This document shows, in pieces, positions 25,709 through 34,418 of a stretch of 56,694 nucleotides of DNA. The stretch is from Gammaproteobacteria bacterium. Lineage in GTDB: Bacteria > Pseudomonadota > Gammaproteobacteria > Pseudomonadales > Azotimanducaceae. A program made the translations under genes and the position numbers. The number at the start of each line of letters is the position of its first letter. Position 1 is the stretch's first letter. The stretch is taken from NCBI GenBank assembly GCA_028821405.1, contig JAPPGK010000040.1, positions 1 through 56,694 of the forward strand, read 5' to 3'. The notes under the pieces were generated by a model. That model made no database searches, had not been told where the DNA came from, and was given only the letters and a program-made list of their open reading frames with translations.

Positions 25709-26473
25709 TCACCCGCCCTGCCGAAGCCGCTCGCGCAACCGGGCCGATTCCGCTTCGGCCGCCCGCTGACGCAGTTCGGCTTCGCGCCGTTCCCGATCCT
25801 GCTCCTCATAGGTGCGCAGGTAATGGCCACTCGTCGGGTCAAACCAACGCAGACGGCCTCCGTCATCCACGCGCACGTGCAAGTTCAGCGAAGCGCTCCG
25901 GAGTCCGCATTTGCCGTTCGGCATGGTCTCGAAGGGAATCTCACGATACCGACCTTGTTGGAGCCGCAGGCCGATGAGGCGCGGCGGTCGGAACTTCTCC
26001 CGGGGGTCGTAGATGAAGTACTCCGCGACCCCCATGGCCTCGTAGATGGTGCGCTTCTCGATTCGGTCGCGCCGCCACGACCGGTTCGAGGATATCTCCA
26101 TCACGAAGTCGGGGGGCTTCCCCTCCCGCCAGATCACGTACGAATCCCGCACCCGATCCTCGACGCCGAACACGGCTAGCACGTCCGGCGCGATCTGGCC
26201 GCGCACGGGCATGCCGGCTTCGGTGCGAGCCACGTAGTGGACGAACAGATCGCCGCTGACGTAGACGTCTCCTCGATCCGAGAACCGCGCCGCGATGGCA
26301 TCAATCGAGTAGGTCAACGGCCAAAGCTGCGTGTGGCTGTCAGCCATCGGTTCGTCGTCCGAACTCGGCAGACTGCGCTCGTCTAGCGCCAGGAGCGCTT
26401 CCAACTGGGCACGCCAACGCGGGTCGCAGGTCGAACCGGGCTGCATCGGCAACGCCAAGGCACTTTCGGCCAT
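25709..26473 (-). CDS. Uma2-family (DUF820) predicted nuclease
   Basis: A 254-residue protein of the Uma2/DUF820 family, whose core is a PD-(D/E)xK restriction-endonuclease-like fold. Visible motifs are GDLFVHYV, QIAPDVLAVFGVEDR, and the active-site-like PPDFVMEISSNRSWRRDRIEK with Asp, Glu and Lys, then YEAMGVAEYFIYDP. A charged C-terminal helix (EEQDRERREAELRQRAAEAE) is a coiled coil, as is common in the family. The function is unknown; copies are abundant in some lineages. The frame is open upstream to 26632, but the ATG at 26473 has a GGAG eight bases before it and starts at family-like sequence. Neighbours do not suggest a system. Confidence 0.83.
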   Translation of the reverse strand: MAESALALPMQPGSTCDPRWRAQLEALLALDERSLPSSDDEPMADSHTQLWPLTYSIDAIAARFSDRGDVYVSGDLFVHYVARTEAGMPVRGQIAPDVLAVFGVEDRVRDSYVIWREGKPPDFVMEISSNRSWRRDRIEKRTIYEAMGVAEYFIYDPREKFRPPRLIGLRLQQGRYREIPFETMPNGKCGLRSASLNLHVRVDDGGRLRWFDPTSGHYLRTYEEQDRERREAELRQRAAEAESARLRERLRQGG

Positions 26474-26685
26474 GGGCGGTCTCCGTAGGTTCGTGAATGA
26501 ACGGTAGCACACCGCGATGTTGGCGGATCGCGCTTCGCCGAATCTGTAGCAGATGGCTGAAATGTGTGTGCGTCTTGTCCTACAAACGAAGGCGCGTCGA
26601 CCAGACCGGCAATCGGTCCGACCAGCAGGCAAAGGTTCGGCAATCTGTTACACCTCGTCCGGCGCGAGGCGGTCGGCTTGTAGCG

Positions 26686-27804
26686 CTACTTTTCGGGCAT
26701 CGACGGTTCGACGGTCGTGTGCCCGTCGACGATCTTTGCGAGCGCCGCATCGAGATGGTCGACCCTCTCCTCGTTGACGGGGTGCTTCTCCGCGAACCCG
26801 GCAAGATCGGCAGGTTCCGCTGCAAGGTCGCGCCAGAAACCGACGGCGTCCGACACCGAGATCCCCGCCCGCGCCAGCATCGGCAGGGCCAGGTCATCCG
26901 CCTCGCGTTCGTTGCGATGCGTGAACATGCGCCCCGCCACCTCGCTGAAGTACCCACCTGTGCTAAAGAACGGCAGATCACTGCTAATGTCGTCGCCGCC
27001 AGCCGCTGCCGCCGCCGCCCCCAAAATCATCAACACGTTGACCGCTACGGTCACACCGACGTCAACCGATGCGCCAACGGCACGGCGGGCATTTTGTGCT
27101 CGGACGTGTCCAGCCACGATGTGCGCGAGCTGGTGCGCTACCACCGCCTGCAGGGCGACCTCGGCTTCGGTCAGGTACAAGCCTGTCGTGACGTAGATGT
27201 CGTAGCCGTCGACGAAGGCGGTCGGCTCGCCGTCATCAACCAATACGACACGGACGTCGCACGCCATCACCGGCGTCACTTCCGCCAAGGCGATCTCACC
27301 GTCCCGCTCGTACGTGAACTCGATGCTGCCGTCGCCCGCCGCCGACTCCAAGATCTGAGCGATCTCGCTTCGTCTCCCGCCTTGGGGCACGGCATTGCCG
27401 TCGATGGAGAAGATGGTGTCCCAACGCCGCATTCCGGCTGCCGCCGCAGGGCCGCCATCGACCACATCGTCCAAGACCGGCCTTTGCCCAATCCCGAAAT
27501 GGCGCTCGGCGACAACTCGGCGCCGCGTTGGCCAACCGGCCAGGTCCGCTTCCGTGATCCAAGTCGCACCGATGGTCGGTCTGATCCTCTCTCCGCACGC
27601 CTCGACGTTGGCCGCCAGGATGGGAAACGTCAACTCGTGGACCTTCCCAGCGCGGGCGACTATCGCTTGGACTTGGTCGATCAGTTCGCGCTCCTCCGCA
27701 GGGCTCATCGGCCCGCCCGAATCCGTCGTCATACATCCTGCGAGTGCCAACAATGGCACCAAGCAGCTAGTCCTGCCGACTGTGCGGTGCATGTTCCAGA
27801 GCAT
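26686..27804 (-). CDS. M48-like metalloprotease lipoprotein with PDZ domain; HExxH reads HQLAH
   Basis: A 372-residue predicted lipoprotein (VPLLALAGC lipobox). A PDZ-like domain comes first (VLDDVVDGGPAAAAGMRRWD and FSIDGNAVPQGG, about residues 105-180), followed by a peptidase-M48-like domain. The zinc helix that should read HExxH is AVVAHQLAHIVAGH: the catalytic glutamate is glutamine (codon CAG). The third ligand motif EREADDLALPML is present, as are two hydrophobic segments after the zinc helix. Family members degrade misfolded envelope proteins. With the substitution it may be inactive or act as a chaperone-like binder; a sequence error is also possible. The ATG at 27804 has GGGGAG upstream. 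Confidence 0.82.
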   Translation of the reverse strand: MLWNMHRTVGRTSCLVPLLALAGCMTTDSGGPMSPAEERELIDQVQAIVARAGKVHELTFPILAANVEACGERIRPTIGATWITEADLAGWPTRRRVVAERHFGIGQRPVLDDVVDGGPAAAAGMRRWDTIFSIDGNAVPQGGRRSEIAQILESAAGDGSIEFTYERDGEIALAEVTPVMACDVRVVLVDDGEPTAFVDGYDIYVTTGLYLTEAEVALQAVVAHQLAHIVAGHVRAQNARRAVGASVDVGVTVAVNVLMILGAAAAAAGGDDISSDLPFFSTGGYFSEVAGRMFTHRNEREADDLALPMLARAGISVSDAVGFWRDLAAEPADLAGFAEKHPVNEERVDHLDAALAKIVDGHTTVEPSMPEK

Positions 27805-27844
27805 CAGTCTCCCCAGCCCCGCTCAAGCCTACCTTGAGTGCCCT

Positions 27845-28040
27845 TTGCGGTCACCCCTCGTGAAAGTGCATCGCCCCGAGCAGCGGTTTCGGGAGACCCC
27901 GGGGCGCCTTCGTGCTATCCATCGCCGGATCGCCGCGGCCTGGAACGGCGAGGGGATACGGTGTCGGCCATGAGTCACCGTCGAAGCCGGGGATCCCGCG
28001 TTGGCAGGCGAGATCCTGGAGCAGGCCCAGAGTGCGCCGG
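27845..28040 (+). pseudogene. Frameshifted fragment of a MalT-like regulator
   Basis: About 190 bp clearly related to bases 17040-17230 inside the MalT-like regulator gene. In the first frame it reads SPLVKVHRPEQ and ETPGRLRAIHRRIA against HPLVKAHCAEQ and ETPGRFRAIHLRIA. The match then continues in other frames (GDTVSAM, DNA GGGGATCCCGC and GAGATCCTGGAGC). At least one single-base and one two-base deletion break the frame. No matching ATPase or HTH part is present on either side. It fills most of the 326-bp gap between the M48-like gene and the thioredoxin-fold gene; apart from this I see nothing in the gap. Confidence 0.75.
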
Positions 28041-28130
28041 CGCGGACGTCGACGCGGGTGCGGAATGGGGCGACAAGCACGGTGTGAGCGCCTACTATCG
28101 GTTTCCCGTTGACCGCGTAGGACCGGTGCG

Positions 28131-29645
28131 ATGAGCAACCTTACGAACCCGACGCGCCAATCGGGCGTCTGTGCCTTCGCTTTGCTTCTGGCATTTGCCG
28201 CTGGCTGCGAAATGGCAAGTGATGACGGTGTCACTGAGGACGAGGCGAACTGGCGACTCGTCGCAGCCTACATCGACCTGGACACGGCTTGGCATAGGCG
28301 GGATGCCGAGATCGGCCGGTCGGATGACTCGGCCCACGAGAAGGAACGGCGGCGGAAGGAAGAGCGGGGCGAACATCCAGACATCGTGCTGGCCGTCGTC
28401 GCGGCCAGGGCGATCGTCGACAGCGGCGGGGAACGCGCATTCGATGCCGCGAAGTTCCTGGTGGAACACCCCGCCGGGCTCTCGCCGACCGCGGACAGTG
28501 ACATCGCGTTTGGGAATGCGGCGCTTGCGCGCCTGGTCGGTCCCGACTGGTCGGCGGTGGAGGCGTACCACGAGGCCATGCAGGCGTGGCGGGACGACAA
28601 CGAGGCGCGTCGCGAAGCCGCCAAGGCAGAGGCCGAGGAACCTGCGCCAAGAGAAGGCGAGAATCGAACGGCCGTCATGCCCGCGTTCGTGTTCATTCCG
28701 CCTCCCGAAGCGCTCCGAGCGACGGCGGCGGCCCAGGCGATCCTGGACGCCGGCACCGAGCACGACAAGGCACGAGATGCGGCCGAATTTCTGGTCGAGC
28801 ACGGCATGAGAAACCCGCAAGCCCTGATCAAAGCGGCGCGGTGGTTGAACGCCAACGCTTTGGATTTCGAGGACTGGCCGGAGGTGCTGATGAGACTGGC
28901 CAGCGCGGCATCGGTGGGCGGTGCGCGGGTTTTCGACGACTTCCTCACGGAGGTGGCGTCCGAAGCCGATGATCCGGTTGTGCGCGCCACCGCGCGCTAC
29001 TTCGCGGCTACCGCGCTAGCTCAAGGGGTAAACGAACCGTCGACGGCCTCGGCGGACCGGGAAGCCCGGCGGGAGCAGGCCCTTGCCATGGCGGTTGGGA
29101 TGAGCGCTGGCATCGAGGACGAGGAATTCGTGAAGAAGGTGACGGTCGACGGCGAACAGGTGGCGCGGACCATGGGCGAGGCCGAGGCAGCACTCGTGCA
29201 CGGAATCCGCCACACGTTGGTTGGCTCGACCGTGGCGGACGAGGCCGCCAAACGCCTGGACGGCACCGATGACAGCCTCTCGGCCTACGCTGACAAGGTT
29301 GTCCTGATGGACTTCTGGGCGACCTGGTGCGGCCCGTGCATCGCCGCGCTTCCTAGAATGCGCGACCTCGCGGACGCGCATCGCGGAGAACGCTTCGAGA
29401 TACTGGGTATCAGCGTCGATGCCGAACTGGAGACCGTGACGGACTTCATGGAGGACGAGCCGATGCCCTGGGCCCACTGGCACGTCGGCGTCGGCAGCGA
29501 ACTCGGACTGTCATGGAATATCAACGCCTACCCGACCTACGTGGTTGTCGACGGCACGGGCGTGATCCTCTCTAGGGGACACGATCTGGACGCCGCGATC
29601 GAGGTCATCGAGGGGGTCCTCGGCGACGAGCCGTCCACGACATAG
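28131..29645 (+). CDS. Thioredoxin-fold (TlpA-like) lipoprotein with long helical N-terminal region
   Basis: A 504-residue predicted lipoprotein (signal ending AFAAGC). Residues 30-350 are mostly helical and charged, with an internal duplication (AARAIVDSGGERAFDAAKFL against AAQAILDAGTEHDKARDAAE, about 115 residues apart), reminiscent of TPR-like scaffolds. The last third is a TlpA-type thioredoxin domain: VVLMDFWATWCGPCIAALPR holds the CxxC redox pair, and AYPTYVVVDGTGVI contains the cis-proline. Such domains reduce disulfides or assist cytochrome maturation in the periplasm; the substrate is unknown. The start ATG is weakly preceded by GGACCGG. It sits just after the regulator relic and before a TRAP solute-binding gene. 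Confidence 0.83.
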   Translation: MSNLTNPTRQSGVCAFALLLAFAAGCEMASDDGVTEDEANWRLVAAYIDLDTAWHRRDAEIGRSDDSAHEKERRRKEERGEHPDIVLAVVAARAIVDSGGERAFDAAKFLVEHPAGLSPTADSDIAFGNAALARLVGPDWSAVEAYHEAMQAWRDDNEARREAAKAEAEEPAPREGENRTAVMPAFVFIPPPEALRATAAAQAILDAGTEHDKARDAAEFLVEHGMRNPQALIKAARWLNANALDFEDWPEVLMRLASAASVGGARVFDDFLTEVASEADDPVVRATARYFAATALAQGVNEPSTASADREARREQALAMAVGMSAGIEDEEFVKKVTVDGEQVARTMGEAEAALVHGIRHTLVGSTVADEAAKRLDGTDDSLSAYADKVVLMDFWATWCGPCIAALPRMRDLADAHRGERFEILGISVDAELETVTDFMEDEPMPWAHWHVGVGSELGLSWNINAYPTYVVVDGTGVILSRGHDLDAAIEVIEGVLGDEPSTT

Positions 29646-29720
29646 ACGCCAAGCGCCCATTGGCGGTTGCCGTGGGCTCCGTCTGATACGATGGCGCGTA
29701 GTGCAAGCGGAACCCCATCC

Positions 29721-30821
29721 ATGCGACGCCTAGCCGTCCTCAGTGTGTTGTTGGCCCTAGCGGTCGGTTGCTCGGTCGAACCGGAATCGGATAGCGGCGC
29801 GGCCGCCCAGGGACCCGCTGTCGAGTGGAAGCTCGTCACCACCTGGCCGAAGAACCTACCCGCCCTGGGAACGGCGCCGGAACGCCTTTCCGAGATGCTC
29901 GACACGATGTCCGCGGGACGTTTCAAGATCAAGGTCTACGCCGCGGGTGAACTCGTGCCCGCGTTCGAGGTTTTCGACGCGGTCGCGGGTGGAACGGCGG
30001 AGATCGGTCACGGCGCCGCGTACTACTGGCGCGGCAAGATGCCCATCGCGGCCATGTTCACGACGGCACCCTTCGGCATGAACGCCCAGGAGATGAACGG
30101 CTGGCTGCGTTTCGGCGGCGGCATGGAACTGTGGCGGGAGTTGTACGAACCGTTCGGCGTCTTGCCCATGGCGACGGGCAACTCCGGCGCACAGATGGCC
30201 GGTTGGTTCAACAAGGAGATCAACTCGCTGGCCGACATCCAGGGTTTGAAGATGCGCATTCCCGGTCTCGGCGGCGCCGTCTTCTCGAGAGCGGGAGGGG
30301 TGGCCGAGACGATGCCCGGCAGCGAGATCTTCACGGCGCTGCAGACCGGTGTCATCGACGCCACGGAGTGGATCGGCCCCTACAACGACCTCGCCTTCGG
30401 CCTCCAGGAGATCGCGCGTTACTACTACTACCCCGGCTGGCACGAGCCCAGTGCGACGTTGGAGGCGATCGTCAACATCGAGGCGTTCGAAGCGCTGTCG
30501 CCGGATCTCCAGGCCATGCTCGAAGTCGCCTGTACGGCCGTCAACCAGGAGGTGCTGGACGAATTCACCGCCCGCAACGCCACGGCTCTCAAGGTGCTGG
30601 TGGAGGAGCACGGCATCGAGATACGACCCTTGCCGGACGATGTGTTGAATCGGTTTGCCGAGCTTTCGAACGAGGTCCTCGAAGAAGAGGCGCAGGGCGA
30701 TGAACTGGCCCAACGGGTGCTTGATTCCTACCGGTCGTTCCTCGCCGACATGCGGGAATACCACGCCATCTCGGAGCAGGCCTACATCAATGCGCGCAGC
30801 GAAGTGGAAGCAGCCCTATAG
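29721..30821 (+). CDS. TRAP transporter solute-binding lipoprotein (DctP/TakP type)
   Basis: A 366-residue DctP-family substrate-binding protein with a lipobox (LLALAVGC), so probably membrane-tethered. The motifs VEWKLVTTWPKNLP, AGGTAEIGHGAAYYWRGK, LADIQGLKMRIPGLGGAVFS and EWIGPYNDLAFGL with YYYYPGWHEP resemble the TakP branch that binds 2-oxo acids. The conserved arginine for carboxylate binding is likely the one in LKMRIPG. The matching small and large permeases are not adjacent; a DctQ-DctM pair is 3-4 kb away on the opposite strand. The ATG at 29721 starts the signal peptide; the open frame further upstream adds no plausible sequence. Confidence 0.88.
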   Translation: MRRLAVLSVLLALAVGCSVEPESDSGAAAQGPAVEWKLVTTWPKNLPALGTAPERLSEMLDTMSAGRFKIKVYAAGELVPAFEVFDAVAGGTAEIGHGAAYYWRGKMPIAAMFTTAPFGMNAQEMNGWLRFGGGMELWRELYEPFGVLPMATGNSGAQMAGWFNKEINSLADIQGLKMRIPGLGGAVFSRAGGVAETMPGSEIFTALQTGVIDATEWIGPYNDLAFGLQEIARYYYYPGWHEPSATLEAIVNIEAFEALSPDLQAMLEVACTAVNQEVLDEFTARNATALKVLVEEHGIEIRPLPDDVLNRFAELSNEVLEEEAQGDELAQRVLDSYRSFLADMREYHAISEQAYINARSEVEAAL

Positions 30822-30923
30822 GCCGCCAGCTAAAAAACCGTAGCGGCGACCCCAACGCGTCAGCTAATGCGCCCGGTAGGGCGCGCGGTTGCCCGCATGA
30901 GGGCATGGCAGAGGGTCCGCCAC

Positions 30924-30944
30924 GGGACGGGACAAGCCCGTCCC
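30924..30944. repeat. Dispersed palindrome, copy B
   Basis: A perfect 8-bp stem (GGGACGGG / CCCGTCCC) with loop ACAAG, member of the family at 25648, 44711 and 53485. It lies just before the glycosyltransferase start; a longer reading frame would put it inside that gene, which argues for the later start. Confidence 0.75.
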
Positions 30945-30952
30945 CGACGGCG

Positions 30953-32188
30953 TTGCGAATCCTCTTCCTCACGCAGAACTTCCCGCCGGAGATCGGCGCC
31001 AAGGCCGCGCGGCTATACGAACTGGCGAGACGCCTGGCGGCGCGCGGCCACGACATCCGGGTCATCACCGCCATGCCGAACTACCCGACCGGGAGGGTGT
31101 TCGAGGGTTTCCGGGGCAGAGTCCGGGTCGAGGAACAGATCGAAGGCGTCCAGGTGGTGCGTACCTGGCTCAAGCCGTCGAACGCGGTCCACGCGCTACC
31201 CAGACTGTTGAGCTATCTCACGTTCGTGTCGACGAGCCTGTTGTTCGGGATGCGTGGCATGGGTCGCCGGGACATCGTCTTCATCGAAAGCCCGCCTTTG
31301 TTCCTGGTGCCTGCGGGACTCATGATCGGTCGCATCGCAAGGGCCCGCATCGTGATGAACGTCTCGGACGTCTGGCCGGCGACCGCGTTGAACGTGATTG
31401 AGATACCGCGCATCTCGCTCCAGATGTTGCAACGTCTCGAGAGGTTTGGATACGAGAAGTCAGATTTGGTGACGGCCACGACCCGAAAGTCGAGCGAGTC
31501 CATCGCCAGCCGGTTTCCGCATGTGGCGACGGCGGTCATTCCCGGCGGCACCGACCTCGAGCTGTTTCACCCGTCCCGGCGCAGCCCTCGTCTGCGTGAA
31601 TCGCTAGGCCTCGGCGAAGACGACTTCCTGGTCGGCTATTGCGGGCTCTACGGATTGTTCCAGGGCTTGGAAGTCGTCATCGGCGCGGCGGAGAGATTGC
31701 GCGGCGACGCCCGCATCAAGTTCGTGCTGGCGGGCGATGGGCCGACCAGGACGGCGCTTGTCGATCTCGTGACGAAGGCGCGGTTGGACAACGTCGTCTT
31801 CAAGGAGGCGATGCCCAGGGAGGAGGTGGGCGAGTTGGTGGCCTCCTTCGATGTGGCCTTGGTGCCCTTGGCCGCCGAACAGCCGGGGAGGATGCCGGCG
31901 AAGGTCTACGAGACGTTGGCGTGCGGGGTTCCGATGATCGTCTGCGAAGGTTGCGAGGCGGCGACGCTGGTGACGGATCAGGGGCTCGGCCGCGTTGTAG
32001 AGCCTTCGAATGTCGAGGCGCTGGCGGAGGCGATCGTCGACCTGCTCGGCGACCCGGCCGAGGTGAAGCACATCGGTCGGCGTGCGCGGGAAGTGGCGAA
32101 ACGCTACGACCTCGAGGAAGTCGCCCGGGGTGCGGAAGCGACGTTCTCTGCGCTCGTGGGGGACGTTCCGGTCGACGGACCCTATTGA
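30953..32188 (+). CDS. Glycosyltransferase family 4 (WbuB-like)
   Basis: A 411-residue GT-B glycosyltransferase. The N-terminus RILFLTQNFPPEIGAKAARL is typical of WbuB-like GT4 enzymes of O-antigen or capsule clusters. The donor-site region reads VLAGDGPTRTALVDLV and LVPLAAEQPGRMPAKVYETL, with the E-x7-E-like pattern ending in GCEAATLV. It probably transfers a sugar onto a lipid-linked or polysaccharide acceptor at the inner membrane. The frame opens at 30905, but the first 16 residues are encoded by the dispersed palindrome region, so I start at the TTG at 30953, where homology begins. It converges with the sulfotransferase gene and overlaps it by 7 bp. No other polysaccharide genes are adjacent. 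Confidence 0.88.
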   Translation: MRILFLTQNFPPEIGAKAARLYELARRLAARGHDIRVITAMPNYPTGRVFEGFRGRVRVEEQIEGVQVVRTWLKPSNAVHALPRLLSYLTFVSTSLLFGMRGMGRRDIVFIESPPLFLVPAGLMIGRIARARIVMNVSDVWPATALNVIEIPRISLQMLQRLERFGYEKSDLVTATTRKSSESIASRFPHVATAVIPGGTDLELFHPSRRSPRLRESLGLGEDDFLVGYCGLYGLFQGLEVVIGAAERLRGDARIKFVLAGDGPTRTALVDLVTKARLDNVVFKEAMPREEVGELVASFDVALVPLAAEQPGRMPAKVYETLACGVPMIVCEGCEAATLVTDQGLGRVVEPSNVEALAEAIVDLLGDPAEVKHIGRRAREVAKRYDLEEVARGAEATFSALVGDVPVDGPY

Positions 32189-33039
32189 CGCGACCCGGGG
32201 AGACCGATCGACTTGCGTGTCGGAGCGCGCCGGACGAAGATCCCGTCCTGCTCCACCGACGCCCGCGTCACCACCGACCAGCACTCGCGGTGGCTAGCGT
32301 CGAGCGTGCGCACGGCACCCACGGAGAGACGAACCTCGTCGCGACCGGGAGCAAGCGGCTTGAAGAACACCCGACCGATGGAACGCGAGTCCTTTATCCG
32401 CTGCAGTTGCCGGGTCAGACCCAGTCGGCGGAGGGCGACTGCGCAAAGCCAACCGACGGTCGAGAGCCACACGAACCTTGCCCGGGTGGAAACGTTCACC
32501 GGTTCGGTGGCCACGGGGGCGAACGGCCCGGTGCCGCAGAGCGCTGCCAGATTGGCGAGAACCTTTTGCGTGTCTTCGACAAGCGTCGAGAAGTCGATCG
32601 TGAGAATGTCAACGTCGAGGGTGAAGATGTCCTCGAGGAGGCCTGCGGTCAGCCGGTCCCTGACAACGGCTTGTTCGAGATGTCTCGCGCCTAGAAGGGC
32701 CGATGGCCGTCCGCGGCTTCTGCGGAATCGAATGGACGACACCGCCCGTTCGCGGTGATTCCTGAGCAGAACCACCATCGCCATGGAGACGCCTTGCTGC
32801 TGCAACGCCCGTACGCCGGGCAGCAGCTTGGGGTCGCGATAGGCGTCGTTGGCGATGTCGCAGAGCAACTTGCCTCCCGGGCGAACCTTGGCGCGCGCCC
32901 GGCCGTAGGCGCGCACGGATTGGTAGTACATGCCCTCCTTGATCTCGGGGAAGGCGTAGTCCGGATGGCGGCGCAGGATACGGTAGAGGAAGTCGCTCCC
33001 GGATCGGCCGGGTCCCACCACCAGCAGGTAGTCGACCAT
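32182..33039 (-). CDS. Sulfotransferase-family protein
   Basis: A 285-residue PAPS-dependent sulfotransferase-like protein. The 5'-phosphosulfate loop is LLVVGPGRSGSDFLYRIL at the N-terminus and the 3'-phosphate-binding motif is VVLLRNHRERAVSSIRFRR in the middle, matching the layout of bacterial carbohydrate or lipid sulfotransferases. It lacks transmembrane segments apart from a mildly hydrophobic stretch (FVWLSTVGWLCAVAL). It starts 8 bp after the dctM stop, so it is likely in the same transcript, and its 3' end overlaps the convergent glycosyltransferase by 7 bp. A shared role in a sulfated glycan is plausible but unproven. Confidence 0.82.
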   Translation of the reverse strand: MVDYLLVVGPGRSGSDFLYRILRRHPDYAFPEIKEGMYYQSVRAYGRARAKVRPGGKLLCDIANDAYRDPKLLPGVRALQQQGVSMAMVVLLRNHRERAVSSIRFRRSRGRPSALLGARHLEQAVVRDRLTAGLLEDIFTLDVDILTIDFSTLVEDTQKVLANLAALCGTGPFAPVATEPVNVSTRARFVWLSTVGWLCAVALRRLGLTRQLQRIKDSRSIGRVFFKPLAPGRDEVRLSVGAVRTLDASHRECWSVVTRASVEQDGIFVRRAPTRKSIGLPGSRQ

Positions 33040-33047
33040 CGCGGCGA

Positions 33048-34418
33048 TCAGTAGAGGACGCCGGGCAGCCAGGTCGCCAATTCGGGGACGACGACCAATA
33101 CCAGCATCAACACGAGCTGTAGAACGATGAACGGCACGACGCCTCGATAGATGTCCAAGGTGCCCACTTCGGCTGGAGCAACGCCGCGCAGGTAGAAGAG
33201 CGCGAATCCGAAAGGCGGCGTCAGGAACGAGGTCTGCAGGTTGACGGCGATCAAGACGCCCAGCCAGACCGGGTCGAGACCCATCGCCAGCAACACCGGG
33301 GCGACGATCGGAACCACCACGTAGGTGATCTCGATGAAGTCCAGGATGAAGCCGAGCAGGAAGATGACCACCATGACTATCACCGTCGCGCCCCAGACCC
33401 CGCCTGGCATGTCCGCGAACAATCCCTGCACCAGTTCGTCGCCGCCGTAGCCGCGGAACACCAGCGAGAACACCGACGCGCCGATGAGGATGAAGAAGAC
33501 CATCGAGGTCGTCTTCAAGGTGGCGGTGCAGATTTCCTTGAGGACCGCGACATCGAGGGAGCGGTAGGCGGCGGCGAGCACGAGCGCGCCCATGGCGCCC
33601 ACACCCGCCGCCTCGGTGGGCGTTGCGAGCCCGCCGAGTATCGAGCCCAGCACCGCGACGATGAGGATCAGCGGCGGTGCCAGCCCGCGCAGCAATACCC
33701 GCCAGGATCCCGATTTCCGTTGTTCGCGCTGCCTGCCTGGCGCGCGGTCCGGCGCAAGTAGCGCGGTGACCGCGAGGTAGGCGATGTAGAGCGCCACGAG
33801 GACCAGTCCCGGTAGCAGCGCCCCGGCGAACAGGTCGCCGACGGAGACCGTCTTGGGGGAGAAGGCGCCTTGGCTCAGTTGCGCCTGCTGGTAGGCGCCG
33901 GAGAGGACGTCGCCGAGCAGCACCAGCGCGATGGACGGCGGAATGATCTGGCCAAGCGTGCCGGTGGCGCAGATCGTCCCGGTGGCGAGCCGTCGGTCGT
34001 AGCCGTGGCGCAGCATCGTGGGCAGGGCCAAGAGCCCCATGGTGACCACCGTGGCACCCACGATGCCCGTACTCGCGGCCATCAGCATGCCGACCAGCGT
34101 AACGGCGATCCCGAGGCCCCCTCGAATACCGCCCATGGCGGTGGACAGGCTCGTCAGCAGGGTCTCGGCGATGCGCGTCCGCTCGAGGGTAACGCCCATC
34201 AACACGAACAGGGGCACGGCAATCAGCGTCTGGTTGGTGACGATCCCGTACAGCCGGCTCGGCAGGAAGCCCAAGTCCCGGAGGTCGAAGACGCCGAACG
34301 CGGCGCCGACGAGCGCAAACACCAACGCCACGCCCGCCAACGTTGCGGCGACGGAATAGCCGGCAAGCAGCGCCACGAACACCGCGGCGAACAGGAAAAG
34401 GGGCAGGAACTCAATCAC
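33048..34418 (-). CDS. dctM: TRAP transporter large permease subunit
   Basis: A 456-residue membrane protein of the DctM/SiaM family with about 12-13 hydrophobic segments. Family motifs are AVPLFVLMGVTLERT, GGLGIAVTLVGMLMAASTGI, GTLGQIIPPSIALVLLGDVL and GLDPVWLGVLIAVNLQTSFL with PPFGFALFYLRGVAP. It forms the sodium-driven transport channel together with the small subunit. It starts at a GTG that overlaps the end of dctQ by 8 bp. Two long internal loops (around RAPGRQREQRKSGSW) are somewhat larger than usual. The only solute-binding gene seen is at 29.7 kb on the other strand. Confidence 0.92.
   Translation of the reverse strand: MIEFLPLFLFAAVFVALLAGYSVAATLAGVALVFALVGAAFGVFDLRDLGFLPSRLYGIVTNQTLIAVPLFVLMGVTLERTRIAETLLTSLSTAMGGIRGGLGIAVTLVGMLMAASTGIVGATVVTMGLLALPTMLRHGYDRRLATGTICATGTLGQIIPPSIALVLLGDVLSGAYQQAQLSQGAFSPKTVSVGDLFAGALLPGLVLVALYIAYLAVTALLAPDRAPGRQREQRKSGSWRVLLRGLAPPLILIVAVLGSILGGLATPTEAAGVGAMGALVLAAAYRSLDVAVLKEICTATLKTTSMVFFILIGASVFSLVFRGYGGDELVQGLFADMPGGVWGATVIVMVVIFLLGFILDFIEITYVVVPIVAPVLLAMGLDPVWLGVLIAVNLQTSFLTPPFGFALFYLRGVAPAEVGTLDIYRGVVPFIVLQLVLMLVLVVVPELATWLPGVLY

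Noticed and set aside
29667-29692. Promoter for the TRAP binding-protein gene (TTGCCG with TACGAT)
   Set aside because: The spacer would be only 14 bp, too short for a standard sigma-70 promoter.
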